The position numbers were made by a program, and so were the translations under genes. From an uncultured Opitutaceae bacterium (GTDB lineage: Bacteria > Verrucomicrobiota > Verrucomicrobiia > Opitutales > Opitutaceae), in assembly GCA_903929355.1 (NCBI GenBank), contig CAIYUN010000051.1:1-64000 (forward strand): a stretch of DNA of 64,000 nt. Direction: 5' to 3'. Shown in pieces: positions 1 through 8,022 of this stretch. Below the pieces are notes generated by a model, which saw only the letters and a list, made by a program, of their open reading frames with translations, was not told the DNA's origin and did no database searches. Position 1 is the first letter of the stretch. Every line of letters starts with the position of its first letter.

Positions 1-104
1 CCGCTGGTAAACCCAAGATGGTCGCGCTCATTGCCGTCATGCGCAAGATGCTCCACGTCCTCAATCGGTTGCTTGCCGACCCCAACTTTGTCCTTGTCCG
101 TTAA
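1..104 (+). pseudogene. 3' end of an IS110-family transposase (cut by window edge)
   Basis: Reading from base 3, the frame encodes AGKPKMVALIAVMRKMLHVL and then a short tail ending in TAA at 102-104. The pattern GKPKxVAxxAVMRKxLxxLN is the usual C-terminus of IS110/IS116/IS902 DEDD transposases. Only the last 33 residues are in the window, so it cannot be told whether the element is intact upstream. It sits next to a decayed comM fragment and a dehydrogenase with an odd 5' end, consistent with a rearranged zone. The family call rests on a short tail, so it is likely rather than certain. Confidence 0.6.
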
Positions 105-142
105 CACCGCTGCTCTGTGTAATCCTTCCGCGCATTTTAGGT

Positions 143-1303
143 TCATTTCAACGAGGCCATGTCGATCACGAAGCGGTATTTCACGTCGCTCTTGAGCATC
201 CGCTCGTAGGCTTCGTTGATCTGGTCCATCCGGATCATCTCGATGTCGCTCGTGATGTTGTGCTGGCCGCAGAAATCAAGCATCTCCTGCGTCTCGGGCA
301 GGCCGCCGATGAGCGAGCCGGAGAACGAGCGCCGGCGCATGATCAGCGGGAAGGCGGACACCGGCAGCGGCTTCTCGGGCGCGCCGACCAGCACGAGGTT
401 GCCGTCACGTTTCAGCAGGTTGAGGTAGGCGTTGAGGTCGTGGGTGGCGGACACCGCGTCCAGGATGAAATCCAAGCTGCCGGCGTGCGCGGTCATCTGG
501 GCCTCGTCGGTGGAGATGACGACCTCGTGCGCGCCGAGGCGCCTGCCATCGGCGACTTTGCCGGGCGAGGTCGTGAACAACACGACCTGCGCGCCGAAGG
601 CGCGGGCGAACTTCACCCCCATATGGCCGAGGCCGCCGAGTCCGACGATGCCGACCTTCTGCCCGGGGCCGACTTTCCAGTGACGCAGCGGGGAATACGT
701 GGTGATGCCCGCGCACAGCAACGGCGCGGTCGCGGCGGGGTTGAGGTTCGCGGGAATGCGCAACACGAACTCCTCCGCCACGACGATGCCCTGGGCATAG
801 CCGCCGAGCGTGCCGCCGCCCAGATGTTTGTCGGCGCTGCCGTAGGTCATGGTCATGTCGGGGCAGAACTGCTCGAGGCCCGCGCGGCAGTCCGGACACG
901 TGCGGCAGGAGTCGACGAGACAGCCGACGCCGACGGTGTCGCCGACCTTGAATTTCTTGACCGCGCCGCCGATCGCCGTCACGCGGCCGATGATCTCATG
1001 GCCGGGCACGGCGGGATATTGCGTGAAGTTCCACTCGTTGCGCGCGAAGTGGAGGTCGGAGTGGCAGACACCGCAATACTGGATGTCGATCTGGACGTCG
1101 GACGGACCGGGCTCGCGCCGCGGGATGGTCGTGGCGGCGAGCGGAGATTTCGCGGCGGTGGCCGAGTAGGCTTTGCAGGAGTAAGCTCGTGGTTTGGTTA
1201 TGAGAGTGTTCAGATGGAAGGTTGCTGGGTTTGGTTTTTGCGCAACCACCGGCGAGGTATTGTTCGCCGGAAACTTTCTCCAGCAGGTCGACGGGTTTGC
1301 CAT
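143..1303 (-). CDS. Zinc-dependent NAD(P) alcohol dehydrogenase (YahK/CAD type)
   Basis: This medium-chain dehydrogenase should reduce aldehydes to alcohols, or the reverse, with NADP(H) in the cytosol. The catalytic zinc motif CGVCHSDLH and the GHEIIGRV segment follow the N-terminus. A structural-zinc cluster of four cysteines (CxxCxxC...C) comes next, and the Rossmann motif GLGGLGHMG lies mid-protein. The C-terminal GGLPETQEMLDFC and YRFVIDMASL are typical of the cinnamyl-alcohol-dehydrogenase-like YahK group. The start is uncertain. Homologues begin about where this frame reads ITKPRAYSCKAY (near base 1210), where no ATG exists. The first in-frame ATG, at 1303, adds about 33 residues unlike the family. 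The true 5' end may use a rare codon or have been lost. No operon partner is visible. Confidence 0.85.
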   Translation of the reverse strand: MANPSTCWRKFPANNTSPVVAQKPNPATFHLNTLITKPRAYSCKAYSATAAKSPLAATTIPRREPGPSDVQIDIQYCGVCHSDLHFARNEWNFTQYPAVPGHEIIGRVTAIGGAVKKFKVGDTVGVGCLVDSCRTCPDCRAGLEQFCPDMTMTYGSADKHLGGGTLGGYAQGIVVAEEFVLRIPANLNPAATAPLLCAGITTYSPLRHWKVGPGQKVGIVGLGGLGHMGVKFARAFGAQVVLFTTSPGKVADGRRLGAHEVVISTDEAQMTAHAGSLDFILDAVSATHDLNAYLNLLKRDGNLVLVGAPEKPLPVSAFPLIMRRRSFSGSLIGGLPETQEMLDFCGQHNITSDIEMIRMDQINEAYERMLKSDVKYRFVIDMASLK

Positions 1304-1389
1304 TGAGTGCTGCCTGGATGGCCACCCCGCTCACAACTGCCGCCGGGCCAAGTGACCTGCGGTCGTAGGCGCGAGAGCTGCTCCATCAC

Positions 1390-1700
1390 TTGGACTCCAG
1401 CAGGTGCGGCTGCTCGACCGGCTCGCAGCCAGCAAGGTCGGCGATGGTGCGGGCGGTTGGTGGAAGAATCCAGATGTCAGATGGCAGACGCCGGAAGCCA
1501 GAGGTCGGCCGACAGGCAGCTTGTACCTGTCCTCGTATGACAGCTGTGCTTTCGTCCGGCGAAGAGTTTCACTGCTCGCGGATCGAGCGAGCGGGGGCCT
1601 CGATGTGGATGTCGATGCGGTCAAGCAGTGGACCGCTGATGCGCGCCCGGCATTTGATGATCGGTGACGGCGAGCACCGGCACTCATGCTCGGGGTCTCC
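1390..1700 (-). pseudogene. Decayed C-terminal fragment of comM/yifB (copy 1)
   Basis: The minus strand reads [11 protein letters not shown], then [19 protein letters not shown] and ARSIREQ followed by a stop. After a gap comes [13 protein letters not shown] and EQPHLLES. These are hallmark blocks of the Mg-chelatase-like AAA+ protein ComM/YifB: the CRCSP cysteine motif, the [12 protein letters not shown] sensor region and the C-terminal ARTIADL helix bundle. About 60 residues between the blocks are replaced by DNA rich in TCTGACxTCTGAC-type repeats. Two related fragments lie at about 6.2 and 7.0 kb. This one cannot make a functional protein. Confidence 0.75.
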
Positions 1701-1810
1701 CTTTGCCTGCCGGAGACTTGCTTTGCCGGCGGCGGCCTTTCATCGTGGGCTGACATGAACCGGACTGAATCTCCCATGAAATCTCTGCCCCCCACCCGCG
1801 TCCCGCAGCC

Positions 1811-3034
1811 ATGAGCGACGAACGTCCGTCCCTGGCCGACCTGCGGATTGACCGCACCGCCGCGCAGAGCCGGCCGCTGCCCTCCGGCCGGGCGGTCGCA
1901 GTGCTGGTGTCGGCCATTCTGCTCGCGGTGGGCGCGGGGTGGTGGTTCAACCGCACCCGGCCTGTCTCCGTCCGAACGGCGCCGGTGCGCGAAGTCACGT
2001 CCAGCGGCCCGGCCACGTTGCTCAACGCCTCCGGCTACGTCACCGCCCGGCGCGAGGCCACCGTCTCGTCGAAGGTCACGGGCAAGATCCTCGATGTGCT
2101 CGTCGAGGAGGGGAAGCGCGTCGAGCTGGGCGAGGTGCTCGCCCACGTGGACGCCTCCAACACCGCGGCCAGCCTCGCCCTCGCCGAAGCCCAGCGCGAA
2201 GCCGCGAAGCAGGCGCTCGCCGAGACCGACACCAACCTCGCGCTCGCCGAGACCGACCTGCGCCGCCAGCGCGAGCTCGCGGCCAAAAAGATCCTCAGCG
2301 CCTCCGACCTCGACCACGCCGAGTCCAACGCCCGCGCCCTCCGCAGCCGGCATGACCAGACGCTCGCCGCCATCGCCGTCGCCGAGCGACAGGTGGACAT
2401 TTGGAAACAGCAGCTCGACGACACCATCATCCGCGCGCCGTTCGCCGGGGTCGTCACCTCGAAAAACGCCCAGCCCGGCGAGATGATCTCGCCCATGTCG
2501 TCCGGCGGCTTCACGCGCACGGGCATCTGTACGCTCGTGGACATGGCCTCGCTCGAGATCGAGATTGATGTGAGCGAGAGCTACATCAACCGGGTCGAGC
2601 CCGCGCAGCCCGTTGTCGCCACGCTCGACTCGTATCCCGAATGGCGCATCCCCGCGCACGTCATCGCCATCATCCCCACCGCCGACCGGCAGAAGGCCAC
2701 CGTCAAAGTGCGCGTGGGCTTCGACCAGCTCGACCCGCGCATCCTGCCCGACATGGGCGTGAAGGTCGCGTTCCAGGCGCCCGCGGCGCCCGCGTCGGCG
2801 ACCACGGCGCGCGCCGGGGTCGTGCCGCGCCCGGCCGGCCGCGTCCGCGACGGCCGCGACATCGTGTGGGTCGCGCACGATGGCCGCGTCACCTCGCGCG
2901 CCGTCACCATCGCCGCCCGGAACGGCGACGAGATCACGCTTGCCGCCGGCCTCGCCAGCGGTGAAATCATCGTCATCGAGGGCCCCGACGACCTCGCGGA
3001 CGGCACCACCATTGCCGAAATGATAAAACCATGA
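1811..3034 (+). CDS. HlyD/MacA-type periplasmic adaptor of an ABC exporter
   Basis: A 407-residue membrane-fusion protein. One N-terminal transmembrane segment lies at about residues 29-45. A biotinyl-lipoyl half-motif follows (ASGYVTARREATVSSKVTG), then a long alpha-helical hairpin rich in Ala, Glu and Arg at about 110-200. The second lipoyl half (DTIIRAPFAGVV) is followed by beta-barrel and membrane-proximal domains. Such adaptors link an inner-membrane MacB-like transporter to an outer-membrane channel. Its stop overlaps the start of the ATPase gene (ATGA at 3031-3034), so the four genes to 6092 are almost certainly one operon. No TolC-like gene is present here. Substrate is unknown. Confidence 0.9.
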   Translation: MSDERPSLADLRIDRTAAQSRPLPSGRAVAVLVSAILLAVGAGWWFNRTRPVSVRTAPVREVTSSGPATLLNASGYVTARREATVSSKVTGKILDVLVEEGKRVELGEVLAHVDASNTAASLALAEAQREAAKQALAETDTNLALAETDLRRQRELAAKKILSASDLDHAESNARALRSRHDQTLAAIAVAERQVDIWKQQLDDTIIRAPFAGVVTSKNAQPGEMISPMSSGGFTRTGICTLVDMASLEIEIDVSESYINRVEPAQPVVATLDSYPEWRIPAHVIAIIPTADRQKATVKVRVGFDQLDPRILPDMGVKVAFQAPAAPASATTARAGVVPRPAGRVRDGRDIVWVAHDGRVTSRAVTIAARNGDEITLAAGLASGEIIVIEGPDDLADGTTIAEMIKP

Positions 3035-3729
3035 CCACGGACCAGTCCCCGCTCATCCACCTCACCGGGGTGGACAAGACCTACCGCCGCGGCTCCGAGG
3101 AAATTCGCGTCCTTGCCGGCCTGAGCCTCACCGTGCAACGCGGTGAATTCCTCGCGCTGATGGGTCCCTCGGGCTCGGGCAAGTCCACCTTGCTCAACCT
3201 GCTCGGCGGGCTTGATCGTCCGACGAAGGGCGCCGTCGAGATCGGCGGCGAGCGCATTGACGCGCTCACCGACCGCCGCCTCGCCGGCTGGCGCGCGCGG
3301 CACGTCGGGCTCGTGTTTCAGTTCTACAACCTGCTCCCCGTGATGACCGCCGAGCGCAACGTCGAGCTGCCGCTCCTGCTCACGCCGCTCTCCCGGGCCG
3401 AGCGGCGCCGGCATGTCGCCACCGCGCTCGCCGTCGTGGGCCTCAGGGACCGCACCAACCACTACCCCCGCCAGCTCTCCGGCGGCGAGCAGCAGCGCGT
3501 GGGCATCGCGCGCGCCATCGTCACCGACCCGACCTTGCTGCTCTGCGACGAGCCGACCGGCGACCTCGACCGCAAGTCGGGCGACGAGATCCTCAGCCTG
3601 CTGCAGACGCTCAACCGCGAGCAGGGCAAAACCATCATCATGGTCACGCACGACCCGCACGCTTCGGCGCGCGCCAGCCGCACCGTCCATCTCGACAAGG
3701 GCCAGCTCTCCGCGGCCGCGCCCGCATGA
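3031..3729 (+). CDS. ABC transporter ATP-binding protein, LolD/MacB-type
   Basis: A 232-residue ATPase with every canonical motif: Walker [10 protein letters not shown] (residues 45-53), Q-loop Gln97, signature LSGGEQQ (149-155), Walker B LLLCDEP (169-175) and the H-loop histidine at 207. Length and motif wording fit the LolD/FtsE/MacB clade, which drives mechanotransmission through FtsX-like permeases rather than pore transport. It should pair with the two permeases downstream and the adaptor upstream. It overlaps both neighbours by 4 bases (ATGA), indicating translational coupling. It acts on the cytoplasmic face of the inner membrane. Confidence 0.93.
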   Translation: MTTDQSPLIHLTGVDKTYRRGSEEIRVLAGLSLTVQRGEFLALMGPSGSGKSTLLNLLGGLDRPTKGAVEIGGERIDALTDRRLAGWRARHVGLVFQFYNLLPVMTAERNVELPLLLTPLSRAERRRHVATALAVVGLRDRTNHYPRQLSGGEQQRVGIARAIVTDPTLLLCDEPTGDLDRKSGDEILSLLQTLNREQGKTIIMVTHDPHASARASRTVHLDKGQLSAAAPA

Positions 3730-4883
3730 AGTTTCTCTACCTCGTCGCGTGCAACCTGCGGCGCAAGAAACTGCGCACGCTGCTGACGCTGCTGTCCATC
3801 GGCATCGCCTTCTTTCTGTTTGGGCTGCTCGGCGCGCTCAAGCTGGCGCTCACCGGCGACGTCAGCATCGCCAACGCCGACCGCCTGATGACGCGGCACA
3901 AGGTCTCCATCATCCAGATGATCCCGATCAGCTACCAGGCGCGCATCGCGGCGATTCCGGGCGTGAGCGGCGTCACGGCGCAGACGTGGTTTGGCGGCAT
4001 CTACCAGGACCCGAAAAACTTTTTCGCCTCCATGCCCGTCGAGCCGGATGATTTTCTGAGGATGTATCCCGAGTTCGTGGTCTCGGACGCGCACCGGCAG
4101 GCGTGGCGCACGACCCGCAACGGCGCCATTGTCGGCCGCACCTTGCTGGAGCGGTTCCACTGGAAGGTCGGCGACCGCATCCCGCTCACCGCGCCCATCT
4201 GGCGCCATGCCGACGGCGGCGACGCGTGGGAGTTCGAGATTGTCGGCACCTACGAGGCGGCCAGGAAAAGCGTGGATACCTCGCAGTTTTTCTTTCGTTA
4301 CGACTATTTCGACGAGGGCCGCGGGCAGAACAAGGGCACGATCAGTTGGTTCGCCGTCCGCGTGGGCGACGCCGCGCGCGCCGATGCGATCTCCGCCGCC
4401 GTGGACCGCGAGTTTGCCAACTCCGCCTACGAGACCAAAACCGAGCCAGAGGCGGCGATGATGCAGGGCTTCGCCCAGCAGGTCGGCGACATCGGTGCGA
4501 TCATCACCGGCATCCTCGGCGCGGTCTTTTTCACCATCCTGCTCGTCTCCGGCAACACCATCACCCAGGGCGTGCGCGAGCGCACCGAGGAGATCGGCGT
4601 GCTCAAGGCGCTCGGCTTCACCAACACCCTCGTCCTCGGGCTCGTGCTCGCCGAGTCGTGCCTGTTGGCGGTGCTCGGCGGGGTCGGCGGCCTCGGCGCC
4701 GCGTGGCTGATGACCGTCGGCGGCAGCCCGGTGCCGAGCATGCTGCCCGTCTTCTATGTCCCGACGCAGCACCTCATGCTCGGCGCGGGACTCATGGTCG
4801 CCCTCGGCCTCGTCACCGGCGCGCTGCCCGCCCTCCAGGCCATGCGCCTCGGCGTCAGCGAGGCCCTCCGCCGTCAGGCCTGA
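3726..4883 (+). CDS. FtsX/MacB-like ABC transporter permease (first)
   Basis: A 385-residue permease. It has an N-terminal transmembrane helix (about residues 19-38), a large periplasmic MacB-type core domain (about 40-255), and three further helices carrying the FtsX domain. The GVRERTEEIGVLKALGF segment is the hallmark cytoplasmic motif of this family. It is the partner of the LolD-like ATPase. The similar permease downstream suggests a heterodimer. Its start overlaps the ATPase stop by 4 bases. The exported or extracted substrate cannot be deduced from sequence; a lipid, peptide or drug is possible. Confidence 0.9.
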   Translation: MKFLYLVACNLRRKKLRTLLTLLSIGIAFFLFGLLGALKLALTGDVSIANADRLMTRHKVSIIQMIPISYQARIAAIPGVSGVTAQTWFGGIYQDPKNFFASMPVEPDDFLRMYPEFVVSDAHRQAWRTTRNGAIVGRTLLERFHWKVGDRIPLTAPIWRHADGGDAWEFEIVGTYEAARKSVDTSQFFFRYDYFDEGRGQNKGTISWFAVRVGDAARADAISAAVDREFANSAYETKTEPEAAMMQGFAQQVGDIGAIITGILGAVFFTILLVSGNTITQGVRERTEEIGVLKALGFTNTLVLGLVLAESCLLAVLGGVGGLGAAWLMTVGGSPVPSMLPVFYVPTQHLMLGAGLMVALGLVTGALPALQAMRLGVSEALRRQA

Positions 4884-4898
4884 AACGTTTTCCCCGCG

Positions 4899-6092
4899 AT
4901 GCTCAACTGGCTCTCCCAAATCTCCGCCATCACCTTCGCCAATCTCAAGACGCTCCCTGAGCGGCGCGGCGCGGCCCTGGCCGCCGCCGTCGGCATCGCG
5001 GGCGTCGTGACCGTGCTGGTCGGCGTCCTCTCCATCGCCGAGGGCTTCCAGCGCGTGCTCGCCGTCTCCGGCTCCCCCGATGTCGCCATCGTGCTCCGCA
5101 GCGGTTCCGACACCGAGATGAATAGCGGCCTCACGCACGACGACACCCGCCTCATCGCCGACGCCCCCGGCCTCGCGCGCAACGCCGCCAATCTCCCGCT
5201 CGCCTCGGCCGAGCTGTTTGTCGTCATCAACCTCCCGAAGCGTTCCACCGGCACCGACGCCAACGTCCCGCTCCGCGGCGTCTCGCCCGCCGCCTTCGAC
5301 GTGCGCGGCAACCTCACCCTGCTGGAGGGTCGCCGCTTCGAGCCGGGCAAAAACGAGGTCATGGTCGGCGTCGGGGCCGCGCGCCAGTTTTCCGGGCTCG
5401 ACGTGGGCCGGACCGTCCGCGTTGGGCAGACCGAGTGGGCGGTCGTGGGCGTTTTTACCGCGGGCGGCGGTGTGGCCGAGTCCGAGGTCTGGACGGACGC
5501 CGCCGTGCTCCAGCCCGCCTACCATCGCGGCGACACCTACCAGGCCGTCTATGCCAAGCTCATCTCGGCCGACGCGTTCCACACTTTCACCGACGCGCTC
5601 ACGACCAATCCGTCGCTCAGCATCAAGGCTATGCGCCAATCGGATTTTTATGCCGAGCAGTCCACGTTGCTGGTGGGTTTCGTGAAGGGCATCGGCATCA
5701 CCATCGCGGGGCTGATGGCGGTGGGGGCGCTGTTCGGCGCGCTCAACACGATGTACAGCTCGGTCGCGGCGCGGACGCGTGAGATCGCCACGCTGCGCGC
5801 GCTCGGCTTCGGCTCCAGTCCGGTGGTCGTCTCCGTGCTGCTCGAGTCGCTCGCGCTCGCGCTGGCCGGCGGCGTGCTCGGCGCGGCGGGGGCGTGGCTC
5901 GCGTTCGACGGCCACACGACCTCGACGATGAACTGGCAGACCTTCAGCCAGGTGGCGTTCGCGTTCCGGGTGTCACCAGCGCTGCTCGTGGAGGCGATCC
6001 TCTGGGCGGCGATGATCGGCGTGCTGGGCGGGCTGTTTCCCGCGATCCGCGCGGCCCGCATCCCCATTGCCGCCGCCCTGCGCGAAACGTGA
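4899..6092 (+). CDS. FtsX/MacB-like ABC transporter permease (second)
   Basis: A 397-residue permease beginning 15 bases after the first. It has an N-terminal helix (about residues 26-46), a periplasmic domain, and C-terminal helices with the [15 protein letters not shown] motif that matches the family's REI.xLRALG signature. It is clearly paralogous in layout to the upstream permease but diverged in the periplasmic domain, which fits a two-permease heterodimer as in LolCE-type systems. It ends the operon. The DNA directly downstream falls into a degraded region. No clear intrinsic terminator with a T-run was seen. Confidence 0.9.
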   Translation: MLNWLSQISAITFANLKTLPERRGAALAAAVGIAGVVTVLVGVLSIAEGFQRVLAVSGSPDVAIVLRSGSDTEMNSGLTHDDTRLIADAPGLARNAANLPLASAELFVVINLPKRSTGTDANVPLRGVSPAAFDVRGNLTLLEGRRFEPGKNEVMVGVGAARQFSGLDVGRTVRVGQTEWAVVGVFTAGGGVAESEVWTDAAVLQPAYHRGDTYQAVYAKLISADAFHTFTDALTTNPSLSIKAMRQSDFYAEQSTLLVGFVKGIGITIAGLMAVGALFGALNTMYSSVAARTREIATLRALGFGSSPVVVSVLLESLALALAGGVLGAAGAWLAFDGHTTSTMNWQTFSQVAFAFRVSPALLVEAILWAAMIGVLGGLFPAIRAARIPIAAALRET

Positions 6093-6135
6093 GCAGGGGT
6101 GGCACCGGCTCGCACCGTCTTCCAGCCGGGCCAAT

Positions 6136-6194
6136 CTGACGGGATCCGGTTTTAAGTATTAAGGTCGGTCGGTTTAACCGGCTCCCCGGTGGCC
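6136..6194. repeat. 58-bp interspersed repeat, copy A (REP-like)
   Basis: This block aligns without gaps to 6931-6989. The shared core includes GACGGG, GGTTTTAAG, CGGTTTAAC and CTCCCCGGTGGCCA (CTCTCCGGTGGCCA in copy B). Read on the minus strand, the end of copy B is CTTAAAACCTGACCCCGTC. That resembles the ACCTGACCCC ends often found beside REP-associated tyrosine transposases; the link is inference. It forms the junction where comM fragment 2 breaks off. Confidence 0.65.
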
Positions 6195-6199
6195 AAGCG

Positions 6200-6466
6200 G
6201 ATCCAGCGGTGAGCTTCGTGCCGGCGAAGCGCGCGAGCTGGCGCTCGCGCGCGGCCTGCACGCGGGCGCGGATGACAGTGGAGGTTTCGCCAGGGTTGGC
6301 GTTTTGCAGTTCGCGGATCGAGAGGGCCGGGGCTTCGATGTGCAGGTCGATGCGGTCCAGCAGCGGGCCGCTGATCCGTGCCCGGTATTTGATGATCTGT
6401 GACGGCGAGCACCGGCACTCGTGTTTCGGGTCGCCCAGTTAGCCACAGGGACAGCGCTTCGTTGCC
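6200..6466 (-). pseudogene. Decayed comM/yifB fragment (copy 2), with in-frame stop
   Basis: The minus strand encodes KRCPCG, a TAA stop where ComM has tyrosine, then [32 protein letters not shown] and [16 protein letters not shown] follow, then [20 protein letters not shown]. This is the continuous ComM region from the first cysteine pair through the arginine-rich helix, better preserved than copies 1 and 3. It breaks off at a 58-bp repeat at about 6194. The nonsense codon and both truncations make it a pseudogene. Confidence 0.8.
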
Positions 6467-6678
6467 ATTCTACCACCTTCTCCTGCCTGCCCAAATGCGA
6501 GAGAAATGGATAGGGAGGAGGTTTTAAGACCCTCTCAGCGCCGAATACAGTTTGTTTGTGACTCGTTCTCGAAGCGAACACCCCCTGCGCGCCCCATGGC
6601 GGGCTGCCGCCGGCTGTACCGCGGGTTATAGCGAGAACTTGCCACACCGACCGCTGCCGGCCACAACCATGCATCCCA

Positions 6679-6933
6679 GATCTAAAGAGCGACGTTACCC
6701 TAGTCCTTGAACGCGCCCGCACTGGCGACGCGCAAGCTGCTGCTGAGCTGATGCAGCTCGTCTATGCCGAGCTGCGCCGAATTGCCGCCGCCAAAATGGC
6801 CCGCGAGGCACCGGGACATACCCTCCAACCCACCGCCCTCGTCCACGAGGCCTGGTTGCGCCTTGGGGGCGACGCGCAGCCTGGCTGGCAAAGCCGCGCC
6901 CACTTTTTTTCTGCCGCCGCGAGAGCAATCCGA
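6679..6933 (+). pseudogene. Truncated ECF-type RNA polymerase sigma factor
   Basis: From GAT at 6679 the frame reads DLKSDVTLVLERARTGDAQA, then LVYAELRRIAA and HTLQPTALVHEAWLRL, then HFFSAAARAIRR. This matches region 2 of the ECF sigma subgroup that has LPxxELRRIA and TALVHEAYLRL (the TIGR02999-like group). No upstream ATG exists in frame; the first is at 6751. The coding part ends abruptly at the 58-bp repeat copy B, before region 4. It therefore lacks the -35-recognition domain and a proper start, and is a remnant. Confidence 0.7.
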
Positions 6934-6990
6934 CGGGGTCAGGTTTTAAGATTTAATGGGAGCCGGTTTAACTGTCTCTCCGGTGGCCAG
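6931..6990. repeat. 58-bp interspersed repeat, copy B (REP-like)
   Basis: Same orientation as the copy at 6136-6194. Both copies form the broken 3' boundary of a gene fragment: comM in one case, the ECF sigma factor here. The shared TTTTAAG, CGGTTTAAC and CCGGTGGCCA blocks are visible by eye. It may be an insertion or recombination footprint. Confidence 0.65.
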
Positions 6991-7028
6991 GTGAAACAAT
7001 CGGTAACCGTTCTCCGGATACATATCTG

Positions 7029-7285
7029 TCAGTAAAACACGTTCCGGTCCAGCGAGCGGTATTGGATGGCTTCGAGGAGATGCGGCTGCTCGACGCGGTC
7101 GCTGCCCGCGAGGTCGGCGATGGTGCGGGCGGTTGGCGGAAGAAACCAGAAGTCAGATGTCAGAAGTCAGACGCCGGAAGCCGGAGGTCGGCAGACAGGC
7201 AGCTTGTATCCTGGAACATATGACAGCAGGGCTCTCATCCGACTTGTCATTCTGCAGCTCGCGGATCGAGAGCGCGGGCCTTTTT
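7029..7285 (-). pseudogene. Decayed comM/yifB C-terminal fragment (copy 3)
   Basis: The minus strand gives [11 protein letters not shown] and a degenerate ESPAVICSRIQAAC. A stretch of TCTGACTTCTGACATCTGAC-like repeat DNA follows. It then reads [37 protein letters not shown] and a TGA at 7029-7031. The last segment is the intact C-terminus of ComM. Copy 1 has the same internal deletion filled with the same repeat, so copies 1 and 3 descend from one already-interrupted ancestor. It abuts the toxin gene's 3' end. Confidence 0.8.
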
Positions 7286-7606
7286 TCAGGCATCGCGCCC
7301 GAGGCGATGCCGCCAATAGCCGGGCTCCCGGCTGCAATGCATGACCGCATAAATGCCGACGCGCCCATGAGGCACTTCCCAGCGGTAGTAGAGCACGAAA
7401 GGAAAACCCATGAAGACGAAACGCCGAACCTCTGGTTCTTCGACGACCGACCAACGGGCCGGAGCCGCGACCACGGTGGCGACAGCGGCCTCGACCGCCG
7501 TGACAAACTTTTCGGCCACGCGAGGCGAAACCTCACGCAAATAATAGTCGGCGGCCTCCGCATACTCGTAAAGCGCCTCGGGATGAAAAGCGTGCGAGAC
7601 GGCCAT
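7286..7606 (-). CDS. ParE/RelE-superfamily toxin
   Basis: About 106 residues, with the layout of plasmid-stabilisation-type ParE toxins. An N-terminal helical pair (HPEALYEYAEAADYYLREVS) is followed by PARWSVVEEPEVRRFVFMGFPFVLYYRWE and a terminal AVMHCSREPGYWRHRL block. ParE members poison gyrase and RelE members cleave mRNA; sequence alone does not separate them. An in-frame TTG lies at 7609, but ATG at 7606 is preferred because it overlaps the antitoxin stop (TGATG). The partner antitoxin lies directly upstream. The pair sits between pseudogene debris and the end of the dcw cluster, a typical accessory insertion site. Confidence 0.8.
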   Translation of the reverse strand: MAVSHAFHPEALYEYAEAADYYLREVSPRVAEKFVTAVEAAVATVVAAPARWSVVEEPEVRRFVFMGFPFVLYYRWEVPHGRVGIYAVMHCSREPGYWRHRLGRDA

Positions 7607-7854
7607 CAACTTGACGCGTTGGCGGCGGCCATGCGCCGCCGAACTTGCGCCAGCGCCTCGTCGCCGGGAATGAGCGCGACCTCGCCCGACTCGATCTGCG
7701 AGATGCGACGGCGAACCTCCGTCATCTGGGCGCGGGCGATGTCCGGGGGAATATTGTGCGCGAGCCCCTCCACCAAGCGGTCGGTGAGCTCGGCGCGTTC
7801 GGGGGCGGAAAGGTGCTCAACCTCTTCAAGGATTTGGGCCACGGCTTGGGTCAT
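7606..7854 (-). CDS. Addiction-module antitoxin (TIGR02574-like)
   Basis: An 82-residue protein starting MTQAVAQILEEVEHLSAPER. The LSAPERAELTDRLVEGL helix is typical of small addiction-module components found before ParE-type toxins. The later IPGDEALAQVRRRMA helix would be the toxin-wrapping tail. Its stop codon shares a base with the toxin ATG, so the two are translationally coupled. It is expected to neutralise the toxin and repress the operon. It lacks an obvious ribbon-helix-helix signature, so direct DNA binding is uncertain. Confidence 0.75.
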   Translation of the reverse strand: MTQAVAQILEEVEHLSAPERAELTDRLVEGLAHNIPPDIARAQMTEVRRRISQIESGEVALIPGDEALAQVRRRMAAANASS

Positions 7855-7935
7855 GGAAACAGCCTACAAACAGCGCGGCTTTGGGCAAGAGTCATTTCGG
7901 GCGCGGAGCGGGAAGGGCAGGAAATTTACGCAGGT

Positions 7936-7955
7936 AGCCGCAGGGACAGCGCTTC
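7936..7955. repeat. 20-bp match to comM fragment 2
   Basis: 19 of 20 bases match 6441-6460, the part of comM that encodes KRCPCG. In the minus-strand reading it gives KLKRCPCGYL. It lies in the 168-bp spacer between the antitoxin start and the ftsZ stop. It may be a fourth, tiny comM scrap; the short length leaves chance possible. Confidence 0.4.
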
Positions 7956-8022
7956 AGTTTGGCGACCGAGGAAAGCAGTGCGTCCAACCACTCCGGGGCG
8001 TCCAGCCAGGCCGCGCACCCGC

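Noticed and set aside
996..1334. 112-codon minus-strand frame overlapping the dehydrogenase 5' end
   Set aside because: Only its first 40 residues look protein-like and no family could be named; the remainder is out of frame with the dehydrogenase.
3462..5915. 817-codon minus-strand open frame opposite the ABC operon
   Set aside because: It is the antisense shadow of the ATPase and two permeases, which have complete motifs; the translation is low-complexity.
7892..8022. C-terminal extension frame reading KRCPCGYL as a zinc-ribbon protein
   Set aside because: The bases match comM fragment 2 over 20 bp and lie beyond the ftsZ stop in another frame; it is a probable scrap rather than a gene.
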